This document shows, in pieces, positions 1-12,134 of a DNA stretch of 64,000 bases. The notes under the pieces were generated by a model. The model searched no databases. It had not been told where the DNA came from and saw only the letters and a program-made list of their open reading frames with translations. The DNA is from Earliella scabrosa (Eukaryota > Basidiomycota > Agaricomycetes > Polyporales > Polyporaceae). Position 1 is the first letter of the stretch, and each line of letters opens with the position of its first letter. The DNA lies in NCBI GenBank assembly GCA_022605405.1, contig JABYQQ010000002.1, forward strand, positions 186,001-250,000, in the 5' to 3' direction. The position numbers and the translations under genes are program-made.

Positions 1-1351
1 GGCTGGAACGCTATTCTCCTCTACCTTCTTGTCCGAGTACGAGTCTTCGTCTGATGTGCCACCCGACCAAGACCTCCTCTCGACCCGCCCGTCATGTTCG
101 GCGACTGGGATGGCAAGGGTCGCGCGACCGACTGCGAGCTTGAGGGCGCTTCTGTTGCGTAACACACTCTCCGCATACTCGTAGTCAAACATTCCCCATC
201 GCCACATATCACCAACCAACCATCCCCGCGCATACCATCATAATCAAACACTCATCAATGTCCGCTATCCCCTCCTACGCACAACATGAAGCATGACTCT
301 CCAGCTCACAGGAACTCCCTGGTCGTTCAGGAAGATGGACGACGGGACGCTGTCCATCGACATCCCTCTGACAGTTCGCTACACCGAGTACGTCCGCGCA
401 AGACTCCTACGAGCGGATGTAGTTCTCTGTGTAGGAAAAGAGAACAAATTGAAGCGCCCTCGTCGTCATTGCTCTTGTTGTCCGCGCTCATAGACGGTCT
501 GAACGACGCCCCTCGTGCCACTTCCAGGACTCGGACGCAGCTGCGTAGCCTGCTTCCAATACCGATCCTCATTCTGGACACTGAACGAACCTCTTCATCG
601 GGCAATTGAAGTGGACGGCGATGCAATCAAACCGTCCAACCTACGAGCTTGGCACGCCACTGAACTAACACCAGTGAGTGGGAGGTTGTTCAAGACGTAT
701 CGGAGCACAAGCTCAGGCTCACCAACTCCATCATATGCGGGTCCCTCAAGGCCATGCCGCATTCAGGCTTCGTTCAAGCCGGATTACCCATCATCCTTCA
801 GGTTGCTCGCCAGTTGCCTCGTGACCTCGTCGACTTGTCCTTGGTCCAAACGATCCCACCCGATCCCCCAACCATCGCATTTAGACCCTAAGTACGGCGT
901 TATCGTGTTCAGCTCTCTCACCATCGCGTCCGGATTCCAAGCCATCGCGCGCAGGTCCAAAGCCATCGCGCACGATTGTTGTGCACGGCCCGCTTCGTAG
1001 CCCCTCACATCGCGGCAAGGAGCACACATGGCCACCCCTCAGGCAAGCCCCGTCGTCCAGGTATCGGATAGCCAGCCCCGTACCTGCTGTAGCTACGTAC
1101 TGCTCTTCGTTACCTTTGTATTGCTTATTACTCCCACCGTCGCTACAAACTCATATCGGCGAATAAATATTTACACTTTGCTAGTACATAAACTACACGA
1201 CGGAGGTGGGAGCCAAAGGACCGAAATTGAAATTGGGATGATCGGACACAAACAGAGTATCAGTGAGGATTCCGGCCAATTCACAAGTACAAGTCCATCG
1301 ACGAGTCGGCCGTGACCGCAAGCACACCAGACAAATTGATTCATATACGCA
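1..1351. other. No gene supported
   Basis: Short open frames on both strands show no family motif, no consistent chain of splice sites and no long coding stretch. The region lies downstream of the minus-strand P450 stop and may hold its 3' UTR. Nothing can be assigned to the left edge. Confidence 0.5.
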
Positions 1352-2889
1352 TCAAGCCCCGAGCAGCTCAGCGACATTCGCGGCTCGCGGGACGAGTCTG
1401 ACGCGGAACGGTACAGGCGACCGCCCGGATACGCCGTCGTACTCGCGCAGGTCGATCGGCTCGCCGGGAACGGAGGAGATCTCGAACGCCCATAGCATGT
1501 ATGCCAGCCCGAGGAAGATCTCCTTCTCAGCGAGAGCCATGCCCGGGCAAATTCGGCGCCTGAGAGAGGGTAAACAGGCGACGTGAGCTGCGCTCATGCG
1601 TACGACGACGGATGAGGGTGGGGGGAGGAGGGACGCACCCGATGCCGAATGACCAGTGGTCGCGCGCCATTGGGTCCGCCAGGCGTGCGGACTCCGCGGA
1701 GGTGAGTGTGTCGCCGAGGTACCTGTCAGGCTAGGCGCATGTGGGTATAGTGAATACGTGGTTCACGTCAGGGGCCAGCAACACCGCTTACATTGAACGT
1801 GCAAGGGTCCGGGTAGCGCGCAGGGTCGCGATGCATCGTCCACTGTGCACCATTCGACACGATCAGCATGATCCACCGTAGACGACATAGAGGTAAAATA
1901 CACACAGTATTGGCAATGACAACGGTCCCCTTCGGGATCCAGTACCCATCGTACACAAAGTCCGCCGTGCTGTAGTGCGGTGTGCCGAGCCAGAACGGGT
2001 TGTGGAAGCGCACGACCTCCTGCGTGTACGAGCGGGTACCGTCAACAGCAGGATGACAAGAAACGCCGTACTACGTATGTGGCACGTAGACGTCGATGCG
2101 CACCTTTGCAATGGCTCGGATGTAAGGCAAGTCTCGCTCGTCGCCCTCGCACGGCATCCGCTCGCGCCCAACGACCGCGTCAAGCTCCGCGTGCGCCCGC
2201 GCCTGCACGTCCGGCCGATCCGCGACGTGCGCCGCAAACCACTGTTGGACCGACGCGGTCTATCAGGTACCAATGCACATCCATGCATCATACCCGCACC
2301 AGTCGGTTAGCCTCAGGACGCCTCCGCCACCACCGTCATTCCACACACGCACCGTCTCGACCCCGCCGATGATTAGGGTCCCACACATGATGAGGATGTC
2401 GAGCTCGTCCAGGCCCTCCGCCTCGCGCGTCAGCGCGAGCGTCTTCGCGAGGCATTCAGGGACGTCCTCGCCGCGCTTCAGACGCGTCTCGATGTCCACG
2501 AAGAGCGGCCGGTTGAAGGCAAGGATGTCGGCGTGCAGCTTGCGCGCGCGTGTGGTCATTTGATTCGGAAGGTGTCGTAGAATCGGGAAGAAGTCGACGA
2601 GGTTCGCGACCGAGCCCGTCGTATTCCTGTCGATTGGTTCATCGTCGGTCCGTCAGTCCGTATCTCGGGACGCGCGAGCGGTCGAATGAAGAGGAGTCAA
2701 CAGATGGGCAGTCAGCGAGGCGCCACACCCTGCGCCCCCGCACTCTAGCATACTTACCCGTGTGCCAAAACGAACCACAAACAACAGGACTCACATGAAC
2801 TCGCGCGAGATCCGGAGAACCTCCTTGACCACCGGGTCCGCTATTGACGCCGTGCGCGTGCCGTACACGAGCGCGAGAATGTTGTTCAG

Positions 2890-2937
2890 GCAAAAAGGAC
2901 ATGTGTCCCCCGCGTTTAGCTTCTTGTCCCGTGGGAT
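2890..2937. repeat. Terminal inverted repeat, left
   Basis: A 48-bp end of the element inside the P450. It matches the reverse complement of 3539-3586 at 36 of 48 positions with no gap. The best conserved part is about positions 24-41 of the repeat. Confidence 0.85.
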
Positions 2938-3538
2938 CGACCAACTGTCCGGAGCACCTACAGCGCCCTCCCCTGCCATCCGTTCCACGTCAAACTTGGT
3001 ACAATAGCACTATGTACAGCCCTGACCTCGGGAAAATTATTGATATGTTGTGAAAATGCTTCGTTCGAGTAGGAGTACGGTACGACATTTCGATGGTCCA
3101 CCGGCGCTTCTTCACCGATGGCCTACCATATATGGCATCCCAGCCACACCCGACTGATGGCGCTTCCCCGCCCTCCTCCCTCCGCTATCCCGACGAAGCT
3201 TAGCGCTCTTGACTCCCAACGGGCGCTGGTACTCTGCGTTGGGCTAGACAACGGGATCAAAGCATTTCTCCCCCTGAGAATAATTTTCTGTATATGTACT
3301 CGATGGTACCTTTTGAATGACACCTTTTTCTAGGGAATAGGTGCTCTGGAAGAGGAGTTCCAGCTAGGCCGGACAGAAATGCAATAAGCAGCGGACAGAA
3401 AAGCGCCAGACGGCGGGCAAATATCTCCCACGAGGCGGACGAGTATCTCCCAGTCTAGGGACCGTTTTGCAATATTATGCGGACATCAATGAAATCTAAC
3501 AGCGGGCAAATTTCTCTCTAGACACGGGCCACATTCAC

Positions 3539-3586
3539 ATCCGATGGGACAGGAAGCTAAACGTCGCGGACATATGGACCCCTTGC
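3539..3586. repeat. Terminal inverted repeat, right
   Basis: Partner of the left repeat at 2890-2937. It abuts the second copy of the 9-bp target duplication at 3587-3595. Confidence 0.85.
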
Positions 3587-4376
3587 GTTGTTCAGCGCGG
3601 TGTGGCTCGCGTGAGGCGACGGGTCCAGTGGCACCGAGCCCTGCTGCGAGGCGACCAGTAGTGTGCGCACCATCTCGCGCGCCTCGAACTGGAGCGCCGC
3701 GCCGTACGTCGCCACCGCGCGCTCGGTGAACGGTTTGCCTCCGATCCTGCGGTGCTTGCGCCTGGTTGAGGGGGTCGGAGTAGGCGGTAGAGGAAACGGA
3801 AGTCATTGAGAAGGAAGAGGGGGACGAGGGGTCAGCTAGCCGCAGATTGACGACAAGTAGGTGGGCGGAGAAGCGGGAACGCACCAAACTTCGTTGTACC
3901 CTGATGCGGTGATGCCGCGATGGACGAGGATGGTTTGGACCTTGATAAACATCTCCTTGCGGGACGAGAAGATCGCTCCGTTCGTGACAAGCACGTCCTT
4001 GACCGCGCGCGGGCTCGAGAGCACGACAAAGCGCTGCTCGCCGATCGTGAACGAGAGCACGGGGCCGTACTTCTGCGCCCAACGGTGCAGGCTCAGCTCC
4101 GGATATTGGTGCAGGTACGTGAAGCATCCTGAGGAGAGGGGGGCAAGGCGATGAAGAGACGCGCCATAGGGGCACAAGGGGTACTGAGGACTGACCGAGG
4201 ATGGGGAGCCCTTTAGGCCCAGGAGGGAGAACGTTGCCCGTCTTGTCCGTGAGAGGGCCGGACCTCCTCCGGAGGAGCGAGAAAGCGACGATGATGCATG
4301 ATAGGAGGGCGACGGCCCAGAAAAACGAGTATGCGGTCCAGGATGCGGATGCGAACGAGTGCAAGGGGCGCGCCAT

Positions 4377-5805
4377 GGCAGGCACTCTGGCAGCTCTCGA
4401 GGACTCGATGCAGATACTGGGACTCTGACAGAGCATCGTGCGCATATAAAGGATAGCCTGTTGGAAGAGGAGGCGGCACCTCCTGCCTGCGCAACGTCTC
4501 TCGAAGGCATAGCTCCAGGGAAGGACCGCGCGCTGGAGGCCCATGACGCGGGACCATGATGATACGTTCCCTGAGGAGCTATACACCGGTAGGTCTTACG
4601 ATCACCCCGCAAGGGTTCATGCATGTCCGGGATCTGCACAACATATTGAGTCGGCTCCGGGAACAGCTGAGCACAGCGAACACGATTTGTCCAAACGTGC
4701 GATCCGTGGACAAGGAGGTGCGCACGGCTCCACGCGGCAGATGCGTACATGGGAGGCGGGCGCAGCGAGCGAGAGACCGGGTTGCTTCAGCCTGGCTCGT
4801 GCTCATGATGCACACATCGCATCAGCACTGGTACAGGAGTTCCGTTCGCATGCGTACTCACAGAGCGACGCTGGGGGCGGTCGTACATGCGTGTTGAAAG
4901 CGGTCGCGTTTCTTGGAGTTTGGGTCCCGTTGGTAAGCAGTCAGGGTGGAACGCCTCCGAGACATGCGCTGAACCATCCGGAAACATCGTCTTGATACTG
5001 CAACCACCCCCCAAGCTCGGCATGCGGACATCGATAGTACCGCCAACACCGGAAAGGATGATTCTTGTCGAGTTCAGTGGGAACGTTGAATTTTAGAAGT
5101 CCGGAGGCATGGGGGCGCTGGCAGGACCCTGTGCGTAGGCTATAAGACGATCAACTAGTACCAGCAGAGGAACCAACCGTATGCCCACCGGCGTGCTTCT
5201 GAGCGTCTTTGGACATCGTGAACTTCGCTTCTTCACTATATGTGCCGCTCTTTGATGAATTTGATGATCATGTCGAGTATGGAGGCTCACCGCTGGTGAC
5301 ACTGATCAGGGGTATGAGCCTGCCGTCACCGTCCCACCTAGGCGATCCACAGCGACTGTATGCCGTTGAACCAGGAATCAGTGACTTGAATCAAAAGTCG
5401 AATGCATTGATGACGGCATACCTTGATATCAGCGATGGTATGTCATAAAGGCTGGCAAGCGAGCAGTATGAGCACTTCGAAAGAGCGCAGGCAGTCGCTC
5501 TCGCGGGGAGTACCGCCAGCCTGTTGTCGACATCACGATCCCGCCGCGGTCGTGCCTGTGCGCCGTGCGGTAGTAGGGACTGAGAGAGTCAGTGCCAGTG
5601 GGGCTCCAAGCTTGAGCGCTGAGCTCTACAGTCTACTAGGGATGCCGAGTCTCAATGATTTGATTGGAAGGTGTCGCATTCTGTTTGCTTCTTGAAGTCG
5701 AGCTTATGAAGTTTGAACGGGTGTCACTGCCTCGAGTCTAAGTGTTATCGTCATGTGAGACATTTGCTTGTCCATCACAGCTAGGTTTAGGGCGTATTGG
5801 ACGTC
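4377..5805. other. No gene supported; P450 upstream region
   Basis: This holds the P450 5' flank (from 4377 upward) and then about 1.3 kb with only short open frames, none with a motif or a splice chain. The P450 promoter should lie in the first few hundred bases, but I cannot point to a clear TATA box. Confidence 0.45.
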
Positions 5806-5878
5806 GCCGGGATAGCTCAGCTGGGAGAGCAACAGACTGAAGTTCTGGAGGTCGCGTGTTCAATCCACGCTCCTGGCA
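5806..5878 (+). tRNA. tRNA-Phe (anticodon GAA)
   Basis: 73-nt cloverleaf without intron. Acceptor GCCGGGA pairs with TCCTGGC with one G-U; D arm GCTC/GAGC; anticodon loop CTGAAGT gives GAA; T arm GCGTG-TTCAATC-CACGC; discriminator A. One mismatch closes the anticodon stem. A TTTTT Pol III stop follows near 5903. The same gene occurs at 20156-20228 (minus) and 24833-24905 (plus). Confidence 0.95.
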
Positions 5879-7689
5879 TTGCAGACCAGTGCTAGTAGGT
5901 CTTTTTGTCGACCGATGGATGGCACTGTCGACAGGATGTTGTGCACTCAGTACGAGTCGTACAGAATAAAACGACTCGGTGATAAGCTATCTTGCCATGG
6001 CCACGAATACAGCGTGATACCCAGTACTCCCACGATGTGCACGAATTTTGAGCGATAGATGGCTTCAGTTCGCGATTCAAGCCCTTTCAACACCGTGCGT
6101 GATGACACTTTACCTACTACCGGGTGGTCCCCTCTCGACCAAAGCGGAGGCGCGTCAATCTTCTAGCGAGACATGAGACAACGTAGTAGATGCACGTAGC
6201 GTACGAACAGACTGCGCCCAAGCGGCCACTGGACAGGGCTCCAAGTGTGGCTTGCTCGCTGCGCTCCTGAGCAACATTGACGATGGGCCGGCACTAGGCA
6301 GCGCGCGCAGTCTTCGCTCCAGCTCCGGGCATGCTGGCTGGCGACAGTGAGATGGGTGGACACCGCGCGTCTCGACGAGCGACGATCGTGCATCGCGCGG
6401 CGGTACCGTTCGGCGGGGGCATGAACGGATGACGCACGCATGGATCTGCGCATGCTGACCATCAGATGCATCAACATCGAGCATTGTCGACGACGCTGAC
6501 CACTCGTCGTGCCATGATCATGCCAAGTCCAGCGTAGCGTCCACCGTGAACGCACGAACGTCCATCGAACCCGGCCGACCATCGCGCGCGCGCGTCGCCA
6601 CGTATACGGAGGCCCTGCGAACCCAAACAGCACATCTGTCAGCCAAAACCGCCCACGCGCACAGAGTGACACAGAAGAAGCGAAGGGGGGCGCAGAGGCG
6701 CGTAAACAGCGTCTGAATCAGAATGCGGATACACGAAAGGGGGCGACGTCCAACAGAACCCAAGAGTACTGCGGCTGCGAGGAGTGCGAGGGACCGAGGA
6801 CAGCGCGGGGAACGGGAAAAGCGAAGAGGGAGGGGGAAGAAAAATGCTACGCGATACATGGATATTGTCCGTCTAACGCTACCTATTTACATTCACAAGA
6901 CAGGAGACCGGGAGGGGGACACTGTACAACGAGGGGGTTCTATACTTCTGCTTCGACTTCTGCGCAATCAAACAAAGGGGGGAGGGAGGAGGGAGGGAGG
7001 ATGGGGAGGTGGACGATATCGTACACGCGCGGCTGGCGAGCACCAGCTCATGAAGCCAAGGCACGCACGCGTGCGCAGAGCTGCCAACGCCGTGCACGAC
7101 GCCCGCGACGCAAGAAAGGATGATGACGTGGGGGGAAATGGAGGACGGGAGATGGAGTCAAGGAGCCAAGCAGAACGGCGACGTCGTAGGAAGAGAGACG
7201 GGATGGGGGGCAAGAATGGTAAGCATACAGGGAAACCGAGGCAACTCAGCTACCTAGGGTCGCAACTGCGAGACGAGACGGGAAGGAAACACTACGGCTA
7301 CTGTACAAGGTAGGGACTAGGACCGGGGACGGACAATCGTACGATATCGAAGGGCAGCATAACGCATAACGAGGACAGCAAGCGACGAGCGGATCGGAGG
7401 AGGGAAACGGTAGCGCAGCGGAACGGGGAGAGGGGGGAGAGGGGGGGAACATGGAGACCAAGAAAGACAGCACTCACTATCGTACACCACATCAGGGACG
7501 CAACACGGGACCGAGTCCAGACGACGAGGCAACAGACACTGAGACGGAGAGAACACGTCACAAACACAGACAGCACAGCGATGAGAGCATATACACATAC
7601 ACGGGAGACGTGAGACGGTAGCGCCAGACGGAGGGTCGAAATCACAAGGTCCATAGGCGGCGCGCGTCGGCGTCGCTGCCTGTCGTTCC
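5879..7689. other. Intergenic; purine-rich tract downstream of the Gti1/Pac2 gene
   Basis: No coding gene is supported. From about 6700 to 7480 the plus strand is strongly purine-biased with runs such as GGGGGGAGGGAGGAGGG, which opens long but meaningless frames on both strands. Part of this probably belongs to the 3' UTR of the minus-strand gene ending at 7690. Confidence 0.5.
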
Positions 7690-10191
7690 TTACGCTCCTC
7701 CGCCGCCGCCGCCGACACCGCTGTTCCTGACGTCGCTCTCGGTGATCTCCTGGAGGCTTGCGCCGGTGCTCTGAGAGGCACCCGTCGGCGGCGCGTAGCT
7801 TCCATACGCAGGCCAGGGCAGCGTGGGGTAAGCGGCGTACCCGTGCGGGGGTGGCGGCGCTGTGGGATAATACGAAGAATAGACGGGCGCTGCTACGCCA
7901 GCGGATGCCGCGGGGTCCGGGGGAGGGTAAGTATACGCAGACGTCGACGTCGTCGCAGCATTGGTGGGAGGAGGAGACGGACTGTCCTGCGGTGGTGTCG
8001 TCGCAGTGTGGGTAGGAAGAGGGTAAGGAGCAGGCGAGTAAACATGAGGGACGGGGTAGTATCCGTACGGGGGATATCCCGAGGACACGTTCGGGTCAGT
8101 GTAGGCGGGTTGGGGCTGGTGGACGGCGAGGGGCTGCGTAGGAGATTCTCCACCAGTGGCTTCGCTCTGACTAGACGCCGAGTTGTTCTTCTTGCGCGAC
8201 CTCTTCGGGGGGTTGGAGTTCGGGCTGTAGGGATCGTAGCGCTTTCCTCGCTTGCTCGATCCCACGTCAGAATCAGCGTAGTACCCGTTCGAGAGAGGGG
8301 CTGGGAGCAGGCGAGGAGAAATGTCGACGTCGTCAGCTTCGCCCCTGTAGCGTGGGATGCCATCCACCCCAATTTCGACCTTGGGAGGATTCCTGAAGTG
8401 CGTCTTGTCCAGGTATTCCGGACTGATGGTCAGCGACGCCAGCTCGGGCAGCGACGATGGCGAACGGAGGCGGCCCTGCTCGACGTCCTCGATCTTGTAG
8501 TACGAGATCAGGTGTTGTGCGACCCCACCAATGGTAAGCGAGAACGTCTGTAACACATGGTCAGCGTCGGGCCCGGGCTGGGAAGACGGGAATGAAGACA
8601 ACAGAGCGTCGCCGATGCGTCAGGGCGGTGAATGAGACGCCGAGGTGGGAGAGCTGACGACATCTCTGCATCGTTCTCCAGAAGCACTGCGCTATCTGTC
8701 ACCTTACGACACGGAAGAGAAGCATGGGAATAGCCACACATGCAGTCTGCGGCCCACATTCTGCCACGCCCGGCGGCAAAGGAAGGAACCCCAGAGACCC
8801 AGGCCCTGCGAACCCGCTCCATGACGCTCATAGCATGCAAACGTGGTGGAGAGCTGCGCTGCGAAGCCGCAGCTCGCGACAAGATGCACCACCACGGAGA
8901 ACACATGGTCGCTCGCACTGGGCAAGCGGTGGCCTCGCGAGGGACCGGGTGGGCGCGTGTGGCGTTGGTGGTGCGCACAATGCGCGCAAGGCAGTGGGTC
9001 ACGACCTGCGAGCTACGGCGCCGCGAATAGGATGAAGACCCCATTCTCACCAGAGAAGCGCGGCGGTGCCTGCTTCGTGGCTTCTGGGGCCAGGCCGGTC
9101 AATGTCGCTGGAGCAGAGACGGGACAGGTTGGACAGGAGAGCCACTATTCCTGTCCCGCAACCCCACGCGGACATCTTGGACGTGGGCAACCGTGGCGCG
9201 CTCACGGCCATGTCGGCTGCAACGGGACACGACCGTGCGTAGCGCGCAAGAGCAGCAACCACCGAAGCACTGCGCCCGAGCCAAGTGCGACGGTCGGGCC
9301 TATAGGCGACCGCAGGGAATAGGAGTGCGAGAGCGGGCGTGATAACGACCGCGGTCGACCAATGGGTGCGGCCTCCTATGAGAACCTGCGTCGCAGACCG
9401 CATATACCCCGGTCAAGGCATCAGGAAGGCCTACATCATGACACCGCTGACTGCTTCCAACATGGGAGCAGCCAATCCGAGCGAGCGAGCAGGGCATGAA
9501 CGGTTCAAGACGCATATAGCCGCTGCACATGCGCGACGTTGACAGATTCGGGGTGTATGCTTGTGTAATGCTTATCGCTGCGGGTCCTGCACGCTGAGTA
9601 GCGCAGAGTCGAGCAGGACGCGTAGGACGGCGAGAGTTGCGCGCGCATCGCAGAGGGAGAGCAGGGAGAGAGGCGGAGGGGTAGACGAGAGGGACAACAA
9701 CGCACCTTCTTCATCATCCCGCCCGGTTTGAACTTGTAGCTGTTCGTGAGGCTCCCGACGAGTATCCTCTCCCGTTGCCTATCGATCCCGAGGCGGTTCG
9801 ACTCGCTCTTTGGCCTGGACAACGTCTGTCCCTCCTGCTTGACACTGTCCTCGTCCGCATTGGCAGCTGCCTCCGCGCGAGCGCTCCTGTGGCCCGCGCC
9901 CCTTTTCTCCGTCTCGCGATAGAGGAGGAAGTTGCCCAGGATCCTGCTCGGGCTCCAGAAGAACCCGTCCGTCCACCGCTTGATGCCGCTCTCGTCCTCG
10001 TCGAAGACGAAGACGGAGCCAGAGGTGATCATCTTGCGTTCGGAATCGACCAGACGGCGGGTTACGCGTGGGATTAGACCCCTCCGTGCGGCCTCGAGGA
10101 TGAGCAGTGCGTCGCCCGTCGTCTCTATCCACCCTGACCACGGGGGCTCGGTCCACTGGGTGTTGCTCGACTGGGAATCGTGGGCGGACAT
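7690..10191 (-). CDS. Gti1/Pac2 (WOPR) family transcription regulator
   Basis: DNA-binding regulator of the family that includes Wor1, Ryp1, Pac2 and Gti1, which control morphological or developmental switches in fungi (known for the family). Two exons, 10191-9706 and 8547-7690, give 447 residues. The conserved block lies in exon 1 (WSGWIETTGDALLILEAARR, then KRWTDGFFWSPSRILGNFLL) and runs across the junction: LTNSYKFKPGGMMKK joins TFSLTI...QHLISYYKIEDVE. The rest is a low-complexity tail rich in Pro, Tyr, Ser and Gly, ending in a glycine run, with a basic KRSRKK stretch that could be a nuclear signal. The start is the ATG just before the conserved block; upstream in-frame residues look like 5' UTR. 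The single intron is 1,158 bp, far longer than the 45-80 bp typical here. Target genes cannot be inferred. Confidence 0.9.
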
Positions 10192-12134
10192 GAGGGTAGA
10201 TGCGCAAAAGAGCGATAGGAGCTGCACATCGTCGACGGCGACAAGCGCGACACCGAGGACGACCACGCCGAGGACGGGACGCGTCGAGGACGGCCGGAAC
10301 GTCAGCGAAAATACGAACAAAGTTTGGAAACAAAGTTGACTGACCGCGAGTTAGATTTCGTCGGGCTGGTGGGCGAGGCAAAAGAAGGTTCGCGCCCCGC
10401 CCTGCCGACCACGCCACAATTGGTGTCCCTCCGACTCGCCTAGTTCAAGCTCCGACACTCAACTCCGCTCGCTTCAGCCACACCAGGCCTACCCGGCCCG
10501 CCGCCCTCCAGCTTGCTCTCCGTTCACCACCTGCTCATCCTCTGTCGCCGCCGCCGACCCCGGGCGGACATCCAGGATAGTCCGGCTGAATTCTGACGAG
10601 TTCAATTTGTGTCGGAGCTCGATGCAGGCCCCGCGACAAATGAACCTGAGATCTAACCCAATCTGGGGGCCAAACTTCGCCCCACCCCTTCAGATCACTT
10701 CGCGGCAGGTCGATCATCTTCGCGGTTGAATGCAGCCATCCTGTTTTTAAATGAAACAAGCGATGCTTTCCTACACTCTGGCTCAAGCGCGGTCTGCGAA
10801 CTCGAAACTGTATGTAATTTTCTCGGCTAGACCGACAGAGCACGAGGTCCGTGTCCGGTACGTGTTCCAGCCTCGAGGACTCGTACGCACTCGTCGGAGG
10901 CTGATGCATGATGTTCGCGGGTTTGCGTAGACACACTCCCGAAATGGCCACCCATCTCTTCCAGCGATCCATTCATGTCCAACAACGTTTTCGTGCTGAG
11001 TCATGCCCCATGACCCCGCGCGCGGAAAGATGCGGCCGCACACTCGCTCTCTGCATGTGTGGTGCGAGATCCTTGATGGATCTTCCATGGCACTCTGAAA
11101 TAATCGGACGGAAAATCCCACAGCGGTGAGATTCTTCCATGTGCTGTCGTGCGGCTCCTTATGCTCAGTGCTCATTGTGTAGATAGCGTTCGACAGCACT
11201 GCGCGATCTACCGTGCAGTACCGGGCTCGCAGACGAATTCCATGGTACACGCCATGATCTGCGTCTGCAGTTGAATGAGTAGTGCTCGCGGAGATGTTCT
11301 GAATAACAATCGGGAGTTTTGTGCCGACGGCACCGCTAGTCCAGATTCCTGACTCGATCGTCCTCCCTCGCAGGTACTTTTGACATCACTGCGTCGATGC
11401 GCGACTCCACTCCTGGTGCGCGAGGTCGACATGGCTAAAAGACACTTTATATCACGGCGAACATGAGGGCAGGTACAAGTCACCAGCTCACTAGACGCAC
11501 ACACTTGGCAACATTCTAGGCACCCGTGAAGCCGCCCTTGTGTACTTGATGCTCTGCGTCGTGCGATTAGCTAGCTAGTACTGACCACAAATGCGACGAG
11601 CTCGGGCGGTGACCACGGCACACAGATGATCACGCACTCAAGAAGACAGAGCGCGTTCAGATCCGGCATCCCACGGCCAATCCTCGCTGCGGTCGATCCT
11701 CAATCACGACGGCCCTTTACTGTGATCCCGGAGAGTCCACATCATACAAATACCCTCAGCTCGCCTCGCCCACGCACGGCGAGTCGCCGTACATCATGAT
11801 GTATCTCACATCCCGCCGTTTGACATTTCATGCATAAACGGCGCCAATATCAACATCCATTCGAATAGCTCTACGCGGTGCGTGTTATTACATGGTCCGC
11901 ACGAGCTTTCGGTATCTAACACTCTCGCGAACTTCACAGAGATCCGAGTTGCACCCAATCTAGAGGTGGAGCTGAGAGTAGTTCCACAGCCACGGTGCAT
12001 AGTAGCACTTGCCGTTGTCAAACGGATAGGTAAGATCACGTTAGAGCCCGGGGACGGTGAGTCTGCACCAAAGAGGCGTGAACGTGCACGTTGGAGTTGT
12101 ACTGAGCTATAGGACAAATACACGAGAGCATACG
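10192..12134. other. No gene supported
   Basis: The first few hundred bases are the 5' flank of the Gti1/Pac2 gene. Beyond that, open frames of 76-155 codons occur on both strands, but none has a recognisable motif or splice continuation. The block ends just downstream of the FunK1 gene stop at 12135. Confidence 0.45.

Larger units (their letters stand above)
2890..3586. mobile_element. Non-autonomous Mutator-like DNA transposon
   Basis: A 697-bp insertion inside P450 exon 3. The 9-bp sequence GTTGTTCAG is duplicated exactly on both sides (2881-2889 and 3587-3595), and removing the insert plus one copy restores the P450 frame. The ends are 48-bp imperfect inverted repeats, both starting GCAA, identical at 36 of 48 positions without gaps, with the core CGTTTAGCTTC. 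A 9-bp duplication with long inverted repeats fits Mutator-like elements (known for the superfamily); a hAT element would give 8 bp. No transposase motif is visible, so it would depend on a transposase elsewhere. Inside, degenerate short repeats of the type GCGGGCAAATwTCTCnC recur near 3410-3525. Confidence 0.85.
1352..4376 (-). pseudogene. Cytochrome P450, interrupted by a transposon
   Basis: Heme-thiolate monooxygenase, normally ER-anchored; substrate and CYP family not assignable by eye. GT-AG joining gives exons 4376-4196, 4128-3885, 3761-3587 continued at 2880-2795, 2626-2353, 2259-2104, 2019-1906, 1842-1792, 1730-1639 and 1559-1352. All phases agree and sum to 526 residues if the inserted element and one target copy are left out. 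Visible landmarks in order: N-terminal hydrophobic anchor, proline hinge PPGPKGLPILG, I-helix GGVETTA, K-helix EVVR (ExxR), NPDRY, and heme loop FGIGRRICPG with the cysteine ligand. The start is the ATG just before the hydrophobic segment. As the DNA stands, exon 3 runs into the element after HTALNN and meets an in-frame TAG at the tenth codon, so the heme domain is lost. Outside the insertion I see no frameshift or stop, so the break looks recent. Confidence 0.9.

Noticed and set aside
2890..3586. The element read as a long P450 intron
   Set aside because: An exact 9-bp duplication and inverted repeats mark an insertion, and no AG acceptor coincides with its far end.
6723..7313. 196-codon plus-strand frame rich in Arg, Gly and Glu
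   Set aside because: Arises from a purine-rich tract; no domain, and the bias explains the lack of stops.
7843..8553. 236-codon open frame on the plus strand
   Set aside because: Antisense to exon 2 of the Gti1/Pac2 gene; Arg-rich and without motif, a typical GC shadow.
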